Below, one piece after another: positions 7,714 to 16,124 of a stretch of 45,693 bases of DNA. The DNA lies in contig CAJUCD010000008.1 in NCBI GenBank assembly GCA_910585045.1, forward strand, positions 1 to 45,693, written 5' to 3'. The translations under genes were made by a program, and so were the position numbers. How positions within the stretch are numbered: the first letter of the stretch is position 1; each line of letters starts with the position of its first letter. The notes under the pieces were generated by a model that worked only from the letters and a program-made list of their open reading frames with translations, made no database searches and was not told the DNA's origin. This DNA is from an uncultured Bacilli bacterium (GTDB lineage Bacteria; Bacillota_I; Bacilli_A; RF39; UBA660).

Positions 7714-8314
7714 AGCTTACGAATTTTATGAATGGAATGATACTGATTACCTAGAATTAATCAAAAAAATACCACTAATTCGTATTAAACATAAAATATT
7801 TTTAGACTTAGTATCTAATAAAATAAAGGTAAGTCCAGAATTTTTAAATATGATTCAAGACAAAACATTAATTAGTGGTAAAAATCTTATTAATAATATT
7901 ACTTATGCTGCCTTACTAACTGATAATAAAAATGTCATTGCTATCGAATTTGATAAAGAAGGAAATTCTATTAGTTATAGTAAATTACTAATTGATGATG
8001 AACTTAATGTTTTAGAATCAACTTTTAATTTAAAAGAATATAATTTAGAATATGAAATATTAAATAAATTACCTTTAAATAGTAATATTCGTCAAGAAAA
8101 TGAAGCTAAAAAAGTTATTTCATTAGAGATAAATAATCTATATCAAAAAAAAGACTTATCTAAATTAAAATATTTATATTATGAATTTAAAAAGGAAAAA
8201 AGTGATGATGCTAGTTATATTTATGAGACACTTAATCAAGAATTAAATAATAATTTTAGTGAAGATATTTTAAAATTATATTATATTATAAAGTTATCAT
8301 ATCATAATGTTTAA
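7670..8314 (+). CDS. Uncharacterised soluble protein, DUF3603-like
   Basis: 214 residues, acidic and lysine-rich, with no signal peptide or membrane segment. The start NYYYDIILNWNENEAYEFYEW resembles DUF3603 proteins of Bacillales, which begin with YFYD, NWFEG and FHEW motifs. That assignment comes from memory of the family pattern and is tentative. The start is preceded by AAAGGTTG at good spacing, inside the end of the upstream small membrane protein gene. It lies before miaB, which has its own promoter. Confidence 0.65.
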   Translation: MNYYYDIILNWNENEAYEFYEWNDTDYLELIKKIPLIRIKHKIFLDLVSNKIKVSPEFLNMIQDKTLISGKNLINNITYAALLTDNKNVIAIEFDKEGNSISYSKLLIDDELNVLESTFNLKEYNLEYEILNKLPLNSNIRQENEAKKVISLEINNLYQKKDLSKLKYLYYEFKKEKSDDASYIYETLNQELNNNFSEDILKLYYIIKLSYHNV

Positions 8315-8319
8315 AAATC

Positions 8320-8328
8320 TGTTATAAT
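8320..8328 (+). promoter_or_regulatory. Extended -10 promoter for miaB
   Basis: TGTTATAAT is a perfect extended -10, 21 bases before the miaB start; no good -35 is seen. Confidence 0.55.
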
Positions 8329-8349
8329 ACTTACGAAAGAAGTGGTATT

Positions 8350-9765
8350 ATGCATTTTCCAAATCTAAACGAAGCTAAAATTAGAAGTTCTAAAAAAGTA
8401 GAGGTAATAACTGCCAAAAACATAAAAAGTGAAACACACAAAGGCGAGAAGTATTTTCTTAAAACTTATGGTTGTCAAATGAATGTTCATGATTCTGAGG
8501 AGATAAAAGCTATTTTAGAAAATCTTGGATTTACTGAAACTAAAGTTTTAGAAGAATCAAATATTGTTGTTTTAAATACTTGTGCTATCAGAGAAAATGC
8601 TCATGATAAAGTATTTGGCTTTCTAGGTCGTGTTAAACATTTAAAAAGAGAAAAACCAGAATTAATTGTGTGTGTCGGTGGCTGTATGCCTCAACAAGAT
8701 AGTGTTGCCAAACTTCTAAAAGATAAATACCCTTATGTTGATATTGTTTTTGGTACTCATAATATTAATGAACTTGGAACAATGATTTTAAATCATCATG
8801 ATACTCAAGAAATCGAAGTTTATTCTATTGAAGGAAATGTTTATGAAGGAATAAAATATGCTCGTGATTCTAAAATATCTGCATGGGTAAACATTATGTA
8901 TGGTTGTGATAAATTTTGTACTTATTGTATAGTTCCGTTTACTAGAGGCCGCGAAAGAAGTCGTGAGATGTCTGATATTTTAAATGAAGTAGACCAATTA
9001 GTAAAAGATGGATATCAAGAAATAACTCTTTTAGGTCAGAATGTAAACGCTTATGGTCAAGATTTAAAATTAGGTTATGATTTTGGAACATTACTAGAAA
9101 AAGTTGCTTTAACAGGCATTCCAAGAATTCGTTTTGTTACTTCTCATCCTTGGAATTTTACAGATGAAATGATTAATATTATAGCCAAGTATGATAATGT
9201 TATGCCATATATTCATTTGCCATTACAAAGTGGCAGCAGCAGCATTTTAAGATTAATGGGCCGTCGTTACACTAAAGAAGAATATCTAAATCTATTTACA
9301 AAAATTAAAGAGAACATCCCTGGAGTTAGTATAACTACAGATATAATAGTAGGATTTCCAAATGAAACAGAAGAAGATTTTCAAGATACTCTAGAAGTGG
9401 TAAAAAAATGTCAATTTGACGGAGCATTTACATTTATATATTCACCAAGAGAAGGGACGCCAGCGGCTAAAATTAAAGATAACGTCTCATTGGAAGTAAA
9501 AGAAGAAAGACTTCAAAGATTAAATAAATTAATTAATGAGCATAGCTTAATGCATAACAAAGAATACCTTGATAAAACCGTTAAAGTTTTAATTACTGGT
9601 CCTAGTGAAAAAGGTGAGAATAAAGTGTGTGGCTATACTGAAACTATGAAATTAGTAAACATTGAAGATGCTAATGAAGATATTGGAAAAATAATAAATG
9701 TTAAGATTACTGAGGCTAAAAGTTTTAGTTTAGATGGTAAAAAAGAAATATTTATAAATAATTAG
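8350..9765 (+). CDS. miaB: tRNA-2-methylthio-N6-dimethylallyladenosine synthase MiaB
   Basis: 471 residues, the typical length. It is a radical SAM enzyme with two 4Fe-4S clusters that adds a methylthio group to i6A37 of tRNAs. The N-terminal MTTase domain has cluster cysteines in TYGCQMN, LNTCAIRE and VGGCMPQ. The radical SAM motif CDKFCTYC lies near residue 190 (C-x3-C-x2-C), followed by PFTRGRERSR. A TRAM domain closes the protein. The matching prenyl transferase gene miaA lies 1.1 kb downstream at 10928, so both steps of the ms2i6A pathway are encoded close together. Confidence 0.96.
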   Translation: MHFPNLNEAKIRSSKKVEVITAKNIKSETHKGEKYFLKTYGCQMNVHDSEEIKAILENLGFTETKVLEESNIVVLNTCAIRENAHDKVFGFLGRVKHLKREKPELIVCVGGCMPQQDSVAKLLKDKYPYVDIVFGTHNINELGTMILNHHDTQEIEVYSIEGNVYEGIKYARDSKISAWVNIMYGCDKFCTYCIVPFTRGRERSREMSDILNEVDQLVKDGYQEITLLGQNVNAYGQDLKLGYDFGTLLEKVALTGIPRIRFVTSHPWNFTDEMINIIAKYDNVMPYIHLPLQSGSSSILRLMGRRYTKEEYLNLFTKIKENIPGVSITTDIIVGFPNETEEDFQDTLEVVKKCQFDGAFTFIYSPREGTPAAKIKDNVSLEVKEERLQRLNKLINEHSLMHNKEYLDKTVKVLITGPSEKGENKVCGYTETMKLVNIEDANEDIGKIINVKITEAKSFSLDGKKEIFINN

Positions 9766-9775
9766 CAAAAAGGGC

Positions 9776-9804
9776 TTGTCTGATTCTAAAAAATACTTTA
9801 TAAT
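9776..9804 (+). promoter_or_regulatory. Promoter of the secreted protein gene at 9829
   Basis: TTGTCT 9776-9781, 17-base spacer, TATAAT 9799-9804. It sits directly after the miaB stop. Confidence 0.7.
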
Positions 9805-9828
9805 TAATTTAGTAAAATAGGTGATAGT

Positions 9829-10431
9829 ATGCGAAAAGGTTATAAAATTACTTTAGGAGTATTAACAATAATGATTTTAATTACTCTAACAATAGGAACA
9901 AGTTATTCTTATTATTCTGTATCAGACGTTCAAGAAGATACTAATGACTTAACTACAACATGTTTTGATATTAGTTTTAGTGATAGTAACATTATCCAAT
10001 TAAATACAAATGGCTCTTATGCTTATCCTATGAGTGAAGCTAATGCTTTAACTAAAAAGCCATATAAATTTACTATTACAAATACATGTAATAATACAAA
10101 TGCTAAAGAAGGTTTAAAATATGATATAAGTCTAAATACACTTACTGCTACTCCTTCTAATTTAACACCTTATTTAAGATTTAAATTAAATAAAACTGCA
10201 CCATCTGCCGCTGCTGGCACTAGTGCTATGTTAAATACTAAAACAGATACTTTAAATCCAAATGTTAAAACTGATGAAGGCATTGACCGCAGTTATGGTT
10301 TAATAACAGGTACTCTAGCACCAGGCGAAACAGTAAGTTATGATTTATATTTATGGATTGATGAGACTGCTAATAATGATGTTATGGGATATAATTTTAC
10401 TGGTAAAGTACTTGTATATGCCTATATGTAA
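9829..10431 (+). CDS. Small exported protein with N-terminal membrane anchor or signal
   Basis: 200 residues. A basic start and hydrophobic stretch (residues about 7-25) end in SYSYYSVS, like the signal or anchor of many exported proteins of gut Bacilli. The rest is Thr, Ser and Asn rich and predicted to be beta-structured, with two Cys (TTCFD near 44 and NTCNN near 85) that may pair. The end carries the pattern LAPGETVSYDLYLWIDE then VMGYNFTGKV, which suggests a compact beta domain of the camelysin/TasA type. That is a resemblance only. It has its own promoter and terminator, so it is monocistronic. Role at the cell surface is unknown. Confidence 0.7.
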   Translation: MRKGYKITLGVLTIMILITLTIGTSYSYYSVSDVQEDTNDLTTTCFDISFSDSNIIQLNTNGSYAYPMSEANALTKKPYKFTITNTCNNTNAKEGLKYDISLNTLTATPSNLTPYLRFKLNKTAPSAAAGTSAMLNTKTDTLNPNVKTDEGIDRSYGLITGTLAPGETVSYDLYLWIDETANNDVMGYNFTGKVLVYAYM

Positions 10432-10432
10432 G

Positions 10433-10454
10433 CTTCCAAAAATGGAAGTTTTTT
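10433..10454 (+). terminator. Terminator after the exported protein gene
   Basis: CTTCCA / TGGAAG stem, 4-base A loop, T6 tract. Confidence 0.85.
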
Positions 10455-10508
10455 AATTCTTTTAATTTTTTTTAAAATATGCTAAAATAAAGCGAAGGAG
10501 AGATTATT

Positions 10509-10928
10509 ATGATAAAGAAAAACATAGAAGAATTTAAAAAATTTATTGCGAGAGGTAATGTAATTGATTTAGCAGTTGGTGTTATTATTGGTGGAGCTTT
10601 CTCATCTATAGTAACTAGTTTAGTAAATAATATTTTAACACCTATTCTAGGTTTAGTTTTAGGAGGAGTAGACTTTTCTAATTTAGCTATTACATTTAAA
10701 GATACAAGAATAGAATATGGAATGTTTATTCAAAGTATAATTGATTTTTTAATCGTAGCAATTTGTATTTTTGCTTTAATTAAAATTTTAAACAAACTTA
10801 TGAATATGAAGAAAAAAGAAGAAACTCCAGCTAAAGAAGCCCCTAAAAAAAGTGAAGATATATTATTACTAGAAGAAATAAGAGATTTATTAAAAGATAA
10901 TAAAAAATCAACTAAAAAGGCTAAATAA
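10509..10928 (+). CDS. mscL: Large-conductance mechanosensitive channel MscL
   Basis: 139 residues, typical length. It forms a pentameric pore that opens under membrane tension to release solutes. The N-terminal amphipathic helix (EEFKKFIARGNVIDLAVG) leads to TM1 with VIIGGAFSSIV, and TM2 is IIDFLIVAICIFALIKIL. The cytoplasmic tail is Lys/Glu rich with a final helix (LLLEEIRDLL). An extended -10-like TGCTAAAAT lies upstream and AAGGAG is the ribosome binding site. Its TAA overlaps the miaA start by one base, so the two are translated together. Confidence 0.95.
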   Translation: MIKKNIEEFKKFIARGNVIDLAVGVIIGGAFSSIVTSLVNNILTPILGLVLGGVDFSNLAITFKDTRIEYGMFIQSIIDFLIVAICIFALIKILNKLMNMKKKEETPAKEAPKKSEDILLLEEIRDLLKDNKKSTKKAK

Positions 10929-11779
10929 TGATTTTATGTATTGTAGGTCCAACAGGAGTTGGTAAGACTAAGCTAAGCATTGAATTAGCCAAAAAATATA
11001 ATGCTATAATTATTAATGCTGATTCTACACAAGTTTATAAAGGCTTAAACATTGGCACAGCTAAAATAACTGAATCTGAAAAAGAAGGAGTACCACACTA
11101 TTTATTTGATATAGTTAGTGTTGATACTAATTATACGGTTTTTGACTATCAAAAAGATGTTAGAGCTTTACTGGAAAAACACTCTCAAGAAAATATTATT
11201 TTTGTTGGAGGAACAGGACTTTATTTAAAAGCTGCACTTTATAATTATGTTTTTGATAAAGAAAAAGAAGAAACCAAAACTTATGATGATTTAAGTAATA
11301 ATGAGCTATATAATTTAGCTTTAAAAAAAGATCCTAATATGAACATTCATCAAAATAATCGTAAACGTTTAATAAGATTTTTAAATAAAGAGAATAACTC
11401 TATTGAAGAATGTTATCCTTTATATAATGCTACATTTATTGGTTTAACTACTGAACGTAAAACTTTATATAATAGAATTAATTCTAGAACTGATGAGATG
11501 TTTAATGAAGGATTAATAGATGAAGTAAAAAGTTTTCATGCCAAAAATATGAGAACTAAAGCTCTTAATACAGCTATAGGTTACAAAGAATTATATAAAT
11601 ATTTTGATAATGAAATATCTTTAGAAGAAGCTAAAGAATTAATAAAAAAGAATAGTCGTCACTATGCTAAAAGGCAATACACTTGGTTCAATAATCAATT
11701 GCCTGTAACTTGGTTTGATGTTGATTTTGACAATTTTAATAATACTATTAAAGAAGTTATAAGTTATTTAGAAAAATAG
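10928..11779 (+). CDS. miaA: tRNA dimethylallyltransferase MiaA
   Basis: 283 residues, slightly short for the family (about 300). It transfers a dimethylallyl group to A37 of tRNAs that read codons starting with U, supplying the substrate of MiaB. Walker A is GPTGVGKT at 7-14; the tRNA-binding and catalytic motif NADSTQVYKGLNIGTAK follows near 30-46 and FVGGTGLYL near 96. The region RRKRL-like NNRKRLIRFL near 141 is also a family feature. It starts one base inside the mscL stop. Confidence 0.95.
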   Translation: MILCIVGPTGVGKTKLSIELAKKYNAIIINADSTQVYKGLNIGTAKITESEKEGVPHYLFDIVSVDTNYTVFDYQKDVRALLEKHSQENIIFVGGTGLYLKAALYNYVFDKEKEETKTYDDLSNNELYNLALKKDPNMNIHQNNRKRLIRFLNKENNSIEECYPLYNATFIGLTTERKTLYNRINSRTDEMFNEGLIDEVKSFHAKNMRTKALNTAIGYKELYKYFDNEISLEEAKELIKKNSRHYAKRQYTWFNNQLPVTWFDVDFDNFNNTIKEVISYLEK

Positions 11780-11790
11780 GGGGAATATAA

Positions 11791-12519
11791 ATGACAACTT
11801 TAAAGTATATTCGCTTTTTATCTTTATTAGAAAATGGAAGTGAAAATACCAAAATAATTAGATTATGGGCGCTAAGATTAAACGATGAATTAGTTGATAC
11901 TTATTTAAATAATCCTAGTATTGAAAATACAGAATTTCTTCGTTCTATGGCATTACAAAACATTCTTGATGAAAAATTTCTCAAAGAGTCTTTAATTTTT
12001 ATAAATACTATTATAGGAAATCCTAAATTAGCAAAATTATTAAAAATATTAAGTCTTTATCCAAATTGTGATATTTTACCTATAGTAAAAAAACTCTTGA
12101 AAATAGAAGATTATAAATTAGAAGCTATTTTAAGCCTTTTTAAAATTAAGCCTCTAAAAACCAGCATACTAACTTGGGCTAATGAAATAATTAATACCAC
12201 TAGTAAAACTAAAGCTGAAGCTATTATCACTATTTATTCCTCTCATACACCTTTAGGGGATGATATTTATGAATATTTTTTAACAAAATTAAAAGCCGCT
12301 TCTACCAAAGAAACAATTGAAAATATCTTAATAGAATATCATACTTATGTGAATGATATAATAAAAAGAAATGCTGAAATATTTAGTTTATCACCAGAAG
12401 AATTAATAAAATCTTTAGAATTATGCCCTGATTTACTAAGCAAAAATGTTTCTCTTGAAATTCTTGAAATTGCAATATCTAGGCATTTAAAACGTCAAAG
12501 CAAGACTTTAAATTCATAG
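11791..12519 (+). CDS. Uncharacterised all-helical soluble protein
   Basis: 242 residues, not recognised. It is Leu, Ile, Lys and Glu rich with regularly spaced short helices (for example SIENTEFLRSMALQNIL, then KLLKILSLYP), a look that suggests a HEAT- or ARM-like helical repeat fold. No signal peptide, membrane segment, cysteine motif or nucleotide motif is seen. GGGGGAA precedes the ATG at proper spacing. It lies 11 bases after miaA and so is probably in the mscL-miaA operon. Confidence 0.65.
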   Translation: MTTLKYIRFLSLLENGSENTKIIRLWALRLNDELVDTYLNNPSIENTEFLRSMALQNILDEKFLKESLIFINTIIGNPKLAKLLKILSLYPNCDILPIVKKLLKIEDYKLEAILSLFKIKPLKTSILTWANEIINTTSKTKAEAIITIYSSHTPLGDDIYEYFLTKLKAASTKETIENILIEYHTYVNDIIKRNAEIFSLSPEELIKSLELCPDLLSKNVSLEILEIAISRHLKRQSKTLNS

Positions 12520-12545
12520 TTTTTCTACTATTTATTTTTTATTCA

Positions 12546-12554
12546 TGATATAAT
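12546..12554 (+). promoter_or_regulatory. Extended -10 promoter of the CCA-enzyme operon
   Basis: TGATATAAT, a perfect extended -10, 18 bases before the TTG start at 12573. Confidence 0.6.
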
Positions 12555-12572
12555 TAAATTGGTGGTATTATT

Positions 12573-13652
12573 TTGAATAAACTAATAAAGAATATTTTAA
12601 GTAAGATAGAAAATCATGGCTTTGAAGCTTACATAATTGGAGGATACGTTCGAGATTTACTAGTAGGTAAATCTTCTTTTGATATAGATATCTGTACCAA
12701 TGCTACTCCAAAAGAATTAATTAAAATTTTTCCCCAAAGTAGTACTAAAAATTTAGGTGGTATTGAATTTAAAATTCGTGAATATCATTTCGAAATAACT
12801 ACTTATCGTGAAGAAATAAAATATAAAAATCGCAAGCCAATTGAATATAACTATATAAATAATCTTGTTGAAGATTTAAAAAGAAGGGATTTTACAATTA
12901 ATGCCATCTGTATGAATACTAAAGGAGAAATAATAGACCTCATAGATGGCACCAAAGATTTAGCAAACCTTAAAATAAAAATGATAGGCAATATTAAAAC
13001 TAAAATCAAAGAAGATCCCTTAAGAATATTACGGGCTATAAGAATAGCAACTCATTTAAATTTCTCTCTAGATAGTGAATTATATAAAGAGTTAAAAAAA
13101 GAATATAAACGTGTTTTAAAGCTATCTAATACTCGTATTAAAGAAGAATTAGATAAAATCTTACTTTCTGAGAATCCTAAAAAAGGATTAAAACTTTTAG
13201 AAGAATTAGGCATTTCAAAATTATTAGGATTAACTTATAATGAAATAACTAATGTTAAAAATTTAGAAGCTATGTATGCTCAAATAGATATCAAATATAA
13301 CTTACCTTTTACAAAAGTTGAAAGAGAGAATATTAAAAATATTAAATCTATTTTAAAAAAAGGCGATATTAATAAATCAACTCTTTATAAACATGGTTTA
13401 TTTTTAACAACTGTTGCTGGTGAAATTTTAAATATTAATAAAAAGACAATTAATAAAATGTATAAAGAATTGCCTATTAAAGTACGAAAAGATTTAAATA
13501 TTACTCCCGATGAAATAGTTAAAATACTTAATATTGAATATTCTTCTATAGTAGGAAAAATCTTAAATGACCTTGAAAATTTAATAATAAGTGGTAAAAT
13601 AAAAAATAAAAAGAAAGATATTATAAAATATCTTATAGAAACTAAAAAATAA
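12573..13652 (+). CDS. cca: CCA-adding enzyme / tRNA nucleotidyltransferase, TTG start
   Basis: 359 residues. It adds or repairs the CCA end of tRNAs (class II nucleotidyltransferase). The N-terminal head has IIGGYVRDLL near residues 20-29 and SFDIDICTNA near 34-43, giving the two catalytic aspartates (DID). RRDFTINAI near 104-112 is the next family motif. The helical neck and body follow, and the C-terminal part is shorter and more diverged than in Bacillus enzymes. The start codon is TTG, preceded by GGTGGT; no in-frame ATG fits better. CCA-enzyme or poly(A) polymerase activity cannot be separated by sequence alone, but without a second copy the CCA role is more likely. Confidence 0.88.
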   Translation: MNKLIKNILSKIENHGFEAYIIGGYVRDLLVGKSSFDIDICTNATPKELIKIFPQSSTKNLGGIEFKIREYHFEITTYREEIKYKNRKPIEYNYINNLVEDLKRRDFTINAICMNTKGEIIDLIDGTKDLANLKIKMIGNIKTKIKEDPLRILRAIRIATHLNFSLDSELYKELKKEYKRVLKLSNTRIKEELDKILLSENPKKGLKLLEELGISKLLGLTYNEITNVKNLEAMYAQIDIKYNLPFTKVERENIKNIKSILKKGDINKSTLYKHGLFLTTVAGEILNINKKTINKMYKELPIKVRKDLNITPDEIVKILNIEYSSIVGKILNDLENLIISGKIKNKKKDIIKYLIETKK

Positions 13653-13664
13653 AGGATTAATTAT

Positions 13665-14297
13665 ATGGATACTACAATATTTAAAAGTAAAAAATATGTT
13701 ACTAATAGTATATTTATAAAAAAAGCTTTATCTCTGGGATTAAGTTTAGAAGAATTTCTAATGCTAACTTATTTTGACAATGATTATAATAGTTTTTTAG
13801 ATATTGATAATTTAAGCCAAAATATTGGTATAAATATAGATAAAGCTTATACTATTTTTAATAGTCTTTTATCCAAAAAGCTCATAACTATTGAAACAAC
13901 AAAAGATATTGAAGGCAGAATGATAGAAAAAGTTAATTTAGATAATTTTTATGCTATGCTATCAGAAGATAAAATTATTACCAAAAAAGAAGCAGTAAAA
14001 ACTGATATTTACAGCATTTTTGAACGGGAATTTGGACGGACTATCACAAGTATGGAATATGAAATAATAAATGCGTGGTTAGAGAAAAGCTATACTGAAG
14101 AATTGATTGTTGGTGCTCTAAAAGAAGCTGTTTACAATCAAGTTACTAATTTAAGATACATTGATAAAATTCTTTATGAATGGAGTAAGAAAGGCTTTAA
14201 AACAATGGAAGATGTTAATAAACATCTTGAAAATAAAGAAAAGCAAAATGATAGAAAGGAATTATTTGATTATAATTGGTTAGATGATGAAGAGTGA
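13665..14297 (+). CDS. dnaD: DnaD-like replication initiation protein
   Basis: 210 residues. The N-terminal winged-helix-like part (about 20-90) includes FLMLTYFDND and an L-S-x-x-I-G-I-N segment. The C-terminal DnaB/DnaD domain (about 120-185) has FEREFGRTITSMEYEIINAWLE and the YIDKILYEW motif, matching the DnaD family YxxxIxxxW signature. DnaD loads helicase with DnaB and DnaI at replication restart in Bacillota. It is followed by nth with a 14-base overlap, the same order as dnaD-nth in Bacillus, which supports the call. Confidence 0.88.
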   Translation: MDTTIFKSKKYVTNSIFIKKALSLGLSLEEFLMLTYFDNDYNSFLDIDNLSQNIGINIDKAYTIFNSLLSKKLITIETTKDIEGRMIEKVNLDNFYAMLSEDKIITKKEAVKTDIYSIFEREFGRTITSMEYEIINAWLEKSYTEELIVGALKEAVYNQVTNLRYIDKILYEWSKKGFKTMEDVNKHLENKEKQNDRKELFDYNWLDDEE

Positions 14298-14910
14298 ATT
14301 ACTAATTAATATTTTAAATACATTATATCCCGATGCTCGGTGCGAATTATTATATAATACTGATTACGAATTGTTAATTGCAACTGTTTTAAGTGCTCAA
14401 TGTACTGATAAGCGTGTAAATGAAGTAACTAAAATATTATTTTCTAAATATAATCTAAAAGGTTTAGCAAATGCCAATTTTAAGGAAATAGAAAATATTA
14501 TTAGACCATGTGGTTCCTACACCAAAAAGTCATATTACATTAAAACTATTGCTGAGAGATTATTACAAGACTATGATGGTGTAGTTCCTAATAACCGAGA
14601 ATATTTAGAAAGCTTACCAGGAGTTGGTCGAAAAACATGTAACGTGGTTCTATCTAATATTTATAATGTGCCAGCTATAGCAGTTGATACTCATGTAGCA
14701 AGAGTTTCTGTTCGTCTAGGACTTGCTAAAAAAAGTGATGATGTGTATAAAATTGAGAAAAAACTAATGCGTAAAATTCCTAAAACTAATTGGAGTCGTA
14801 TTCATCATCAATTAGTATTATTTGGTAGATATAATTGTAAAGCTCTAAAACCTGAATGTTCTTCTTGTCTTTTTAAAGATTATTGTAAAGAGTATAACAA
14901 AAAGAAATAA
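14284..14910 (+). CDS. nth: Endonuclease III
   Basis: 208 residues, typical. It is a DNA glycosylase and AP lyase for oxidised pyrimidines. The helix-hairpin-helix LPGVGRKT is at 111-118 with catalytic Lys117, and VDTHVARVS gives catalytic Asp135. A 4Fe-4S cluster motif C-x6-C-x2-C-x5-C is intact near the C-terminus (CKALKPECSSC then C). The first ATG overlaps the end of the dnaD-like gene, so the two are coupled. Confidence 0.96.
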   Translation: MMKSELLINILNTLYPDARCELLYNTDYELLIATVLSAQCTDKRVNEVTKILFSKYNLKGLANANFKEIENIIRPCGSYTKKSYYIKTIAERLLQDYDGVVPNNREYLESLPGVGRKTCNVVLSNIYNVPAIAVDTHVARVSVRLGLAKKSDDVYKIEKKLMRKIPKTNWSRIHHQLVLFGRYNCKALKPECSSCLFKDYCKEYNKKK

Positions 14911-14924
14911 AGGAGATCTTAAAA

Positions 14925-15461
14925 ATGGATGAAATATTTGAATTTTATAAAAAATATAATGGTCTACAAAATGTCTTACGTAAAGGATGGCTTATGCGAA
15001 ATGTTCCTGTTACCAGCCAAGAAGACGACGCTCATCATACTCTTCAAACCATTCTTTTAGCCGATTTAATTATTAGAAAACAAAATATAAAAGGAGTTAA
15101 TCTTTTAAAAGTCTTGGAGATGCTTTTAATTCATGAAATAGGAGAAGGAATTATTGGCGATATTTCAATGATTGAAGATGACTATAATGAGCGCAAAAAA
15201 GAAGAAGCTACTGCTGTTAAAAAGCAACTATCATGTTTGGGAGGAGAGTTATCTGAATATTATTTTTCTCTTTGGCAAGAATTTGAATCTCGAACTACTA
15301 AAGATGCTGAATTTGCTTACTTTATAGATAAGTTAGATGCTGTATTAAAAGCTAAACAATATGACGAAACACTAAATCAAGACACTTATTATTCTGAGTT
15401 TTATCCTCATGCTCTAGAAGTATTAAAAGAAAACGAATTCTTAGGATTGCTTCATCATTAA
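14925..15461 (+). CDS. HD-domain nucleotidase-like protein (YfbR-like)
   Basis: 178 residues. HD-type metal ligands are visible: HHTLQTILLADL near residue 38, then LLIHEIGEGIIGDI near 67-80, where HE replaces the usual HD, and FIDKLDAVLKAK near 127. The layout resembles YfbR-type 5'-deoxynucleotidases. AAGGAG precedes the ATG. It follows nth by 14 bases and probably ends the cca-dnaD-nth transcript. A second larger protein of this class is at 19879. Confidence 0.72.
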   Translation: MDEIFEFYKKYNGLQNVLRKGWLMRNVPVTSQEDDAHHTLQTILLADLIIRKQNIKGVNLLKVLEMLLIHEIGEGIIGDISMIEDDYNERKKEEATAVKKQLSCLGGELSEYYFSLWQEFESRTTKDAEFAYFIDKLDAVLKAKQYDETLNQDTYYSEFYPHALEVLKENEFLGLLHH

Positions 15462-15505
15462 TATATAAATGTTGTAAAGTAGGAGAAATTTAAACTATTG
15501 GAAAT

Positions 15506-15534
15506 AAAAAATTACTCGTTTTAGAGTAATTTTT
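15506..15534. terminator. Bidirectional terminator between the HD gene and the thioredoxin-like gene
   Basis: ATTACTC / GAGTAAT stem (7 bp, 6-base loop), flanked by an A run on the left and a T run on the right, so it can stop both converging transcripts. Confidence 0.8.
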
Positions 15535-16063
15535 ACATGGCCTTAATATTATTATCTTTTAACAATTTCTCAAAGCTTTTTGCATCATGCACACCACTTT
15601 GAACTAATTTACCTTCTTTAAAATATAAAATAATAGGTACTTTCTTAATTTCTTTTGAATCAATTTTCAATTCTTTTGCAATATCTTCTTTAAAATTTTC
15701 ATTTTTCTCTTTAATATCAGTAACATTTATATAATAAAAATTATTTTGTAAATCATATTCCGTTATAAGAGGTTTAAGTTCTTTTTCCAAATTATAAACA
15801 TCTTCTTCTTTTGTATAACTTATATATACAAAGTAATAACTAGGAGTTTCTGATAAAACGGTATTAATTTCTTTAATATCACTCATTTCCAGATTAACTG
15901 TACCTGTATTTACAAGATAACTATTTAAATATTTTTCTTCTTCTTTAACTTGATGCCATTTATAAAAATATAAAACTACAAGAACTATACCTAAAATTAA
16001 TAAACAAGCAACAAGATAATTTTTCATAGATAGGGATTTGTTTTTATTTCTAGTACTAGCCAT
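15533..16063 (-). CDS. Membrane-anchored thioredoxin-fold-like protein
   Basis: 176 residues. A basic N-terminus is followed by one membrane helix (about residues 15-34, YLVACLLILGIVLVVLYFY); the rest should be outside the cell. The C-terminal part (KKVPIILYFKEGKLVQSG then FEKLLKDN) has the look of the second half of a thioredoxin fold, including a Pro before the strand. The CxxC active site is absent, so it is unlikely to be a redox enzyme. It lies downstream of ftsK on the same strand with a 61-base gap. Function unknown. Confidence 0.65.
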   Translation of the reverse strand: MASTRNKNKSLSMKNYLVACLLILGIVLVVLYFYKWHQVKEEEKYLNSYLVNTGTVNLEMSDIKEINTVLSETPSYYFVYISYTKEEDVYNLEKELKPLITEYDLQNNFYYINVTDIKEKNENFKEDIAKELKIDSKEIKKVPIILYFKEGKLVQSGVHDAKSFEKLLKDNNIKAM

Positions 16064-16124
16064 TATATCACAATCCTTTCATAAGTATTGTATCATATTA
16101 TAATTTTATTTTCAATTAAGATTT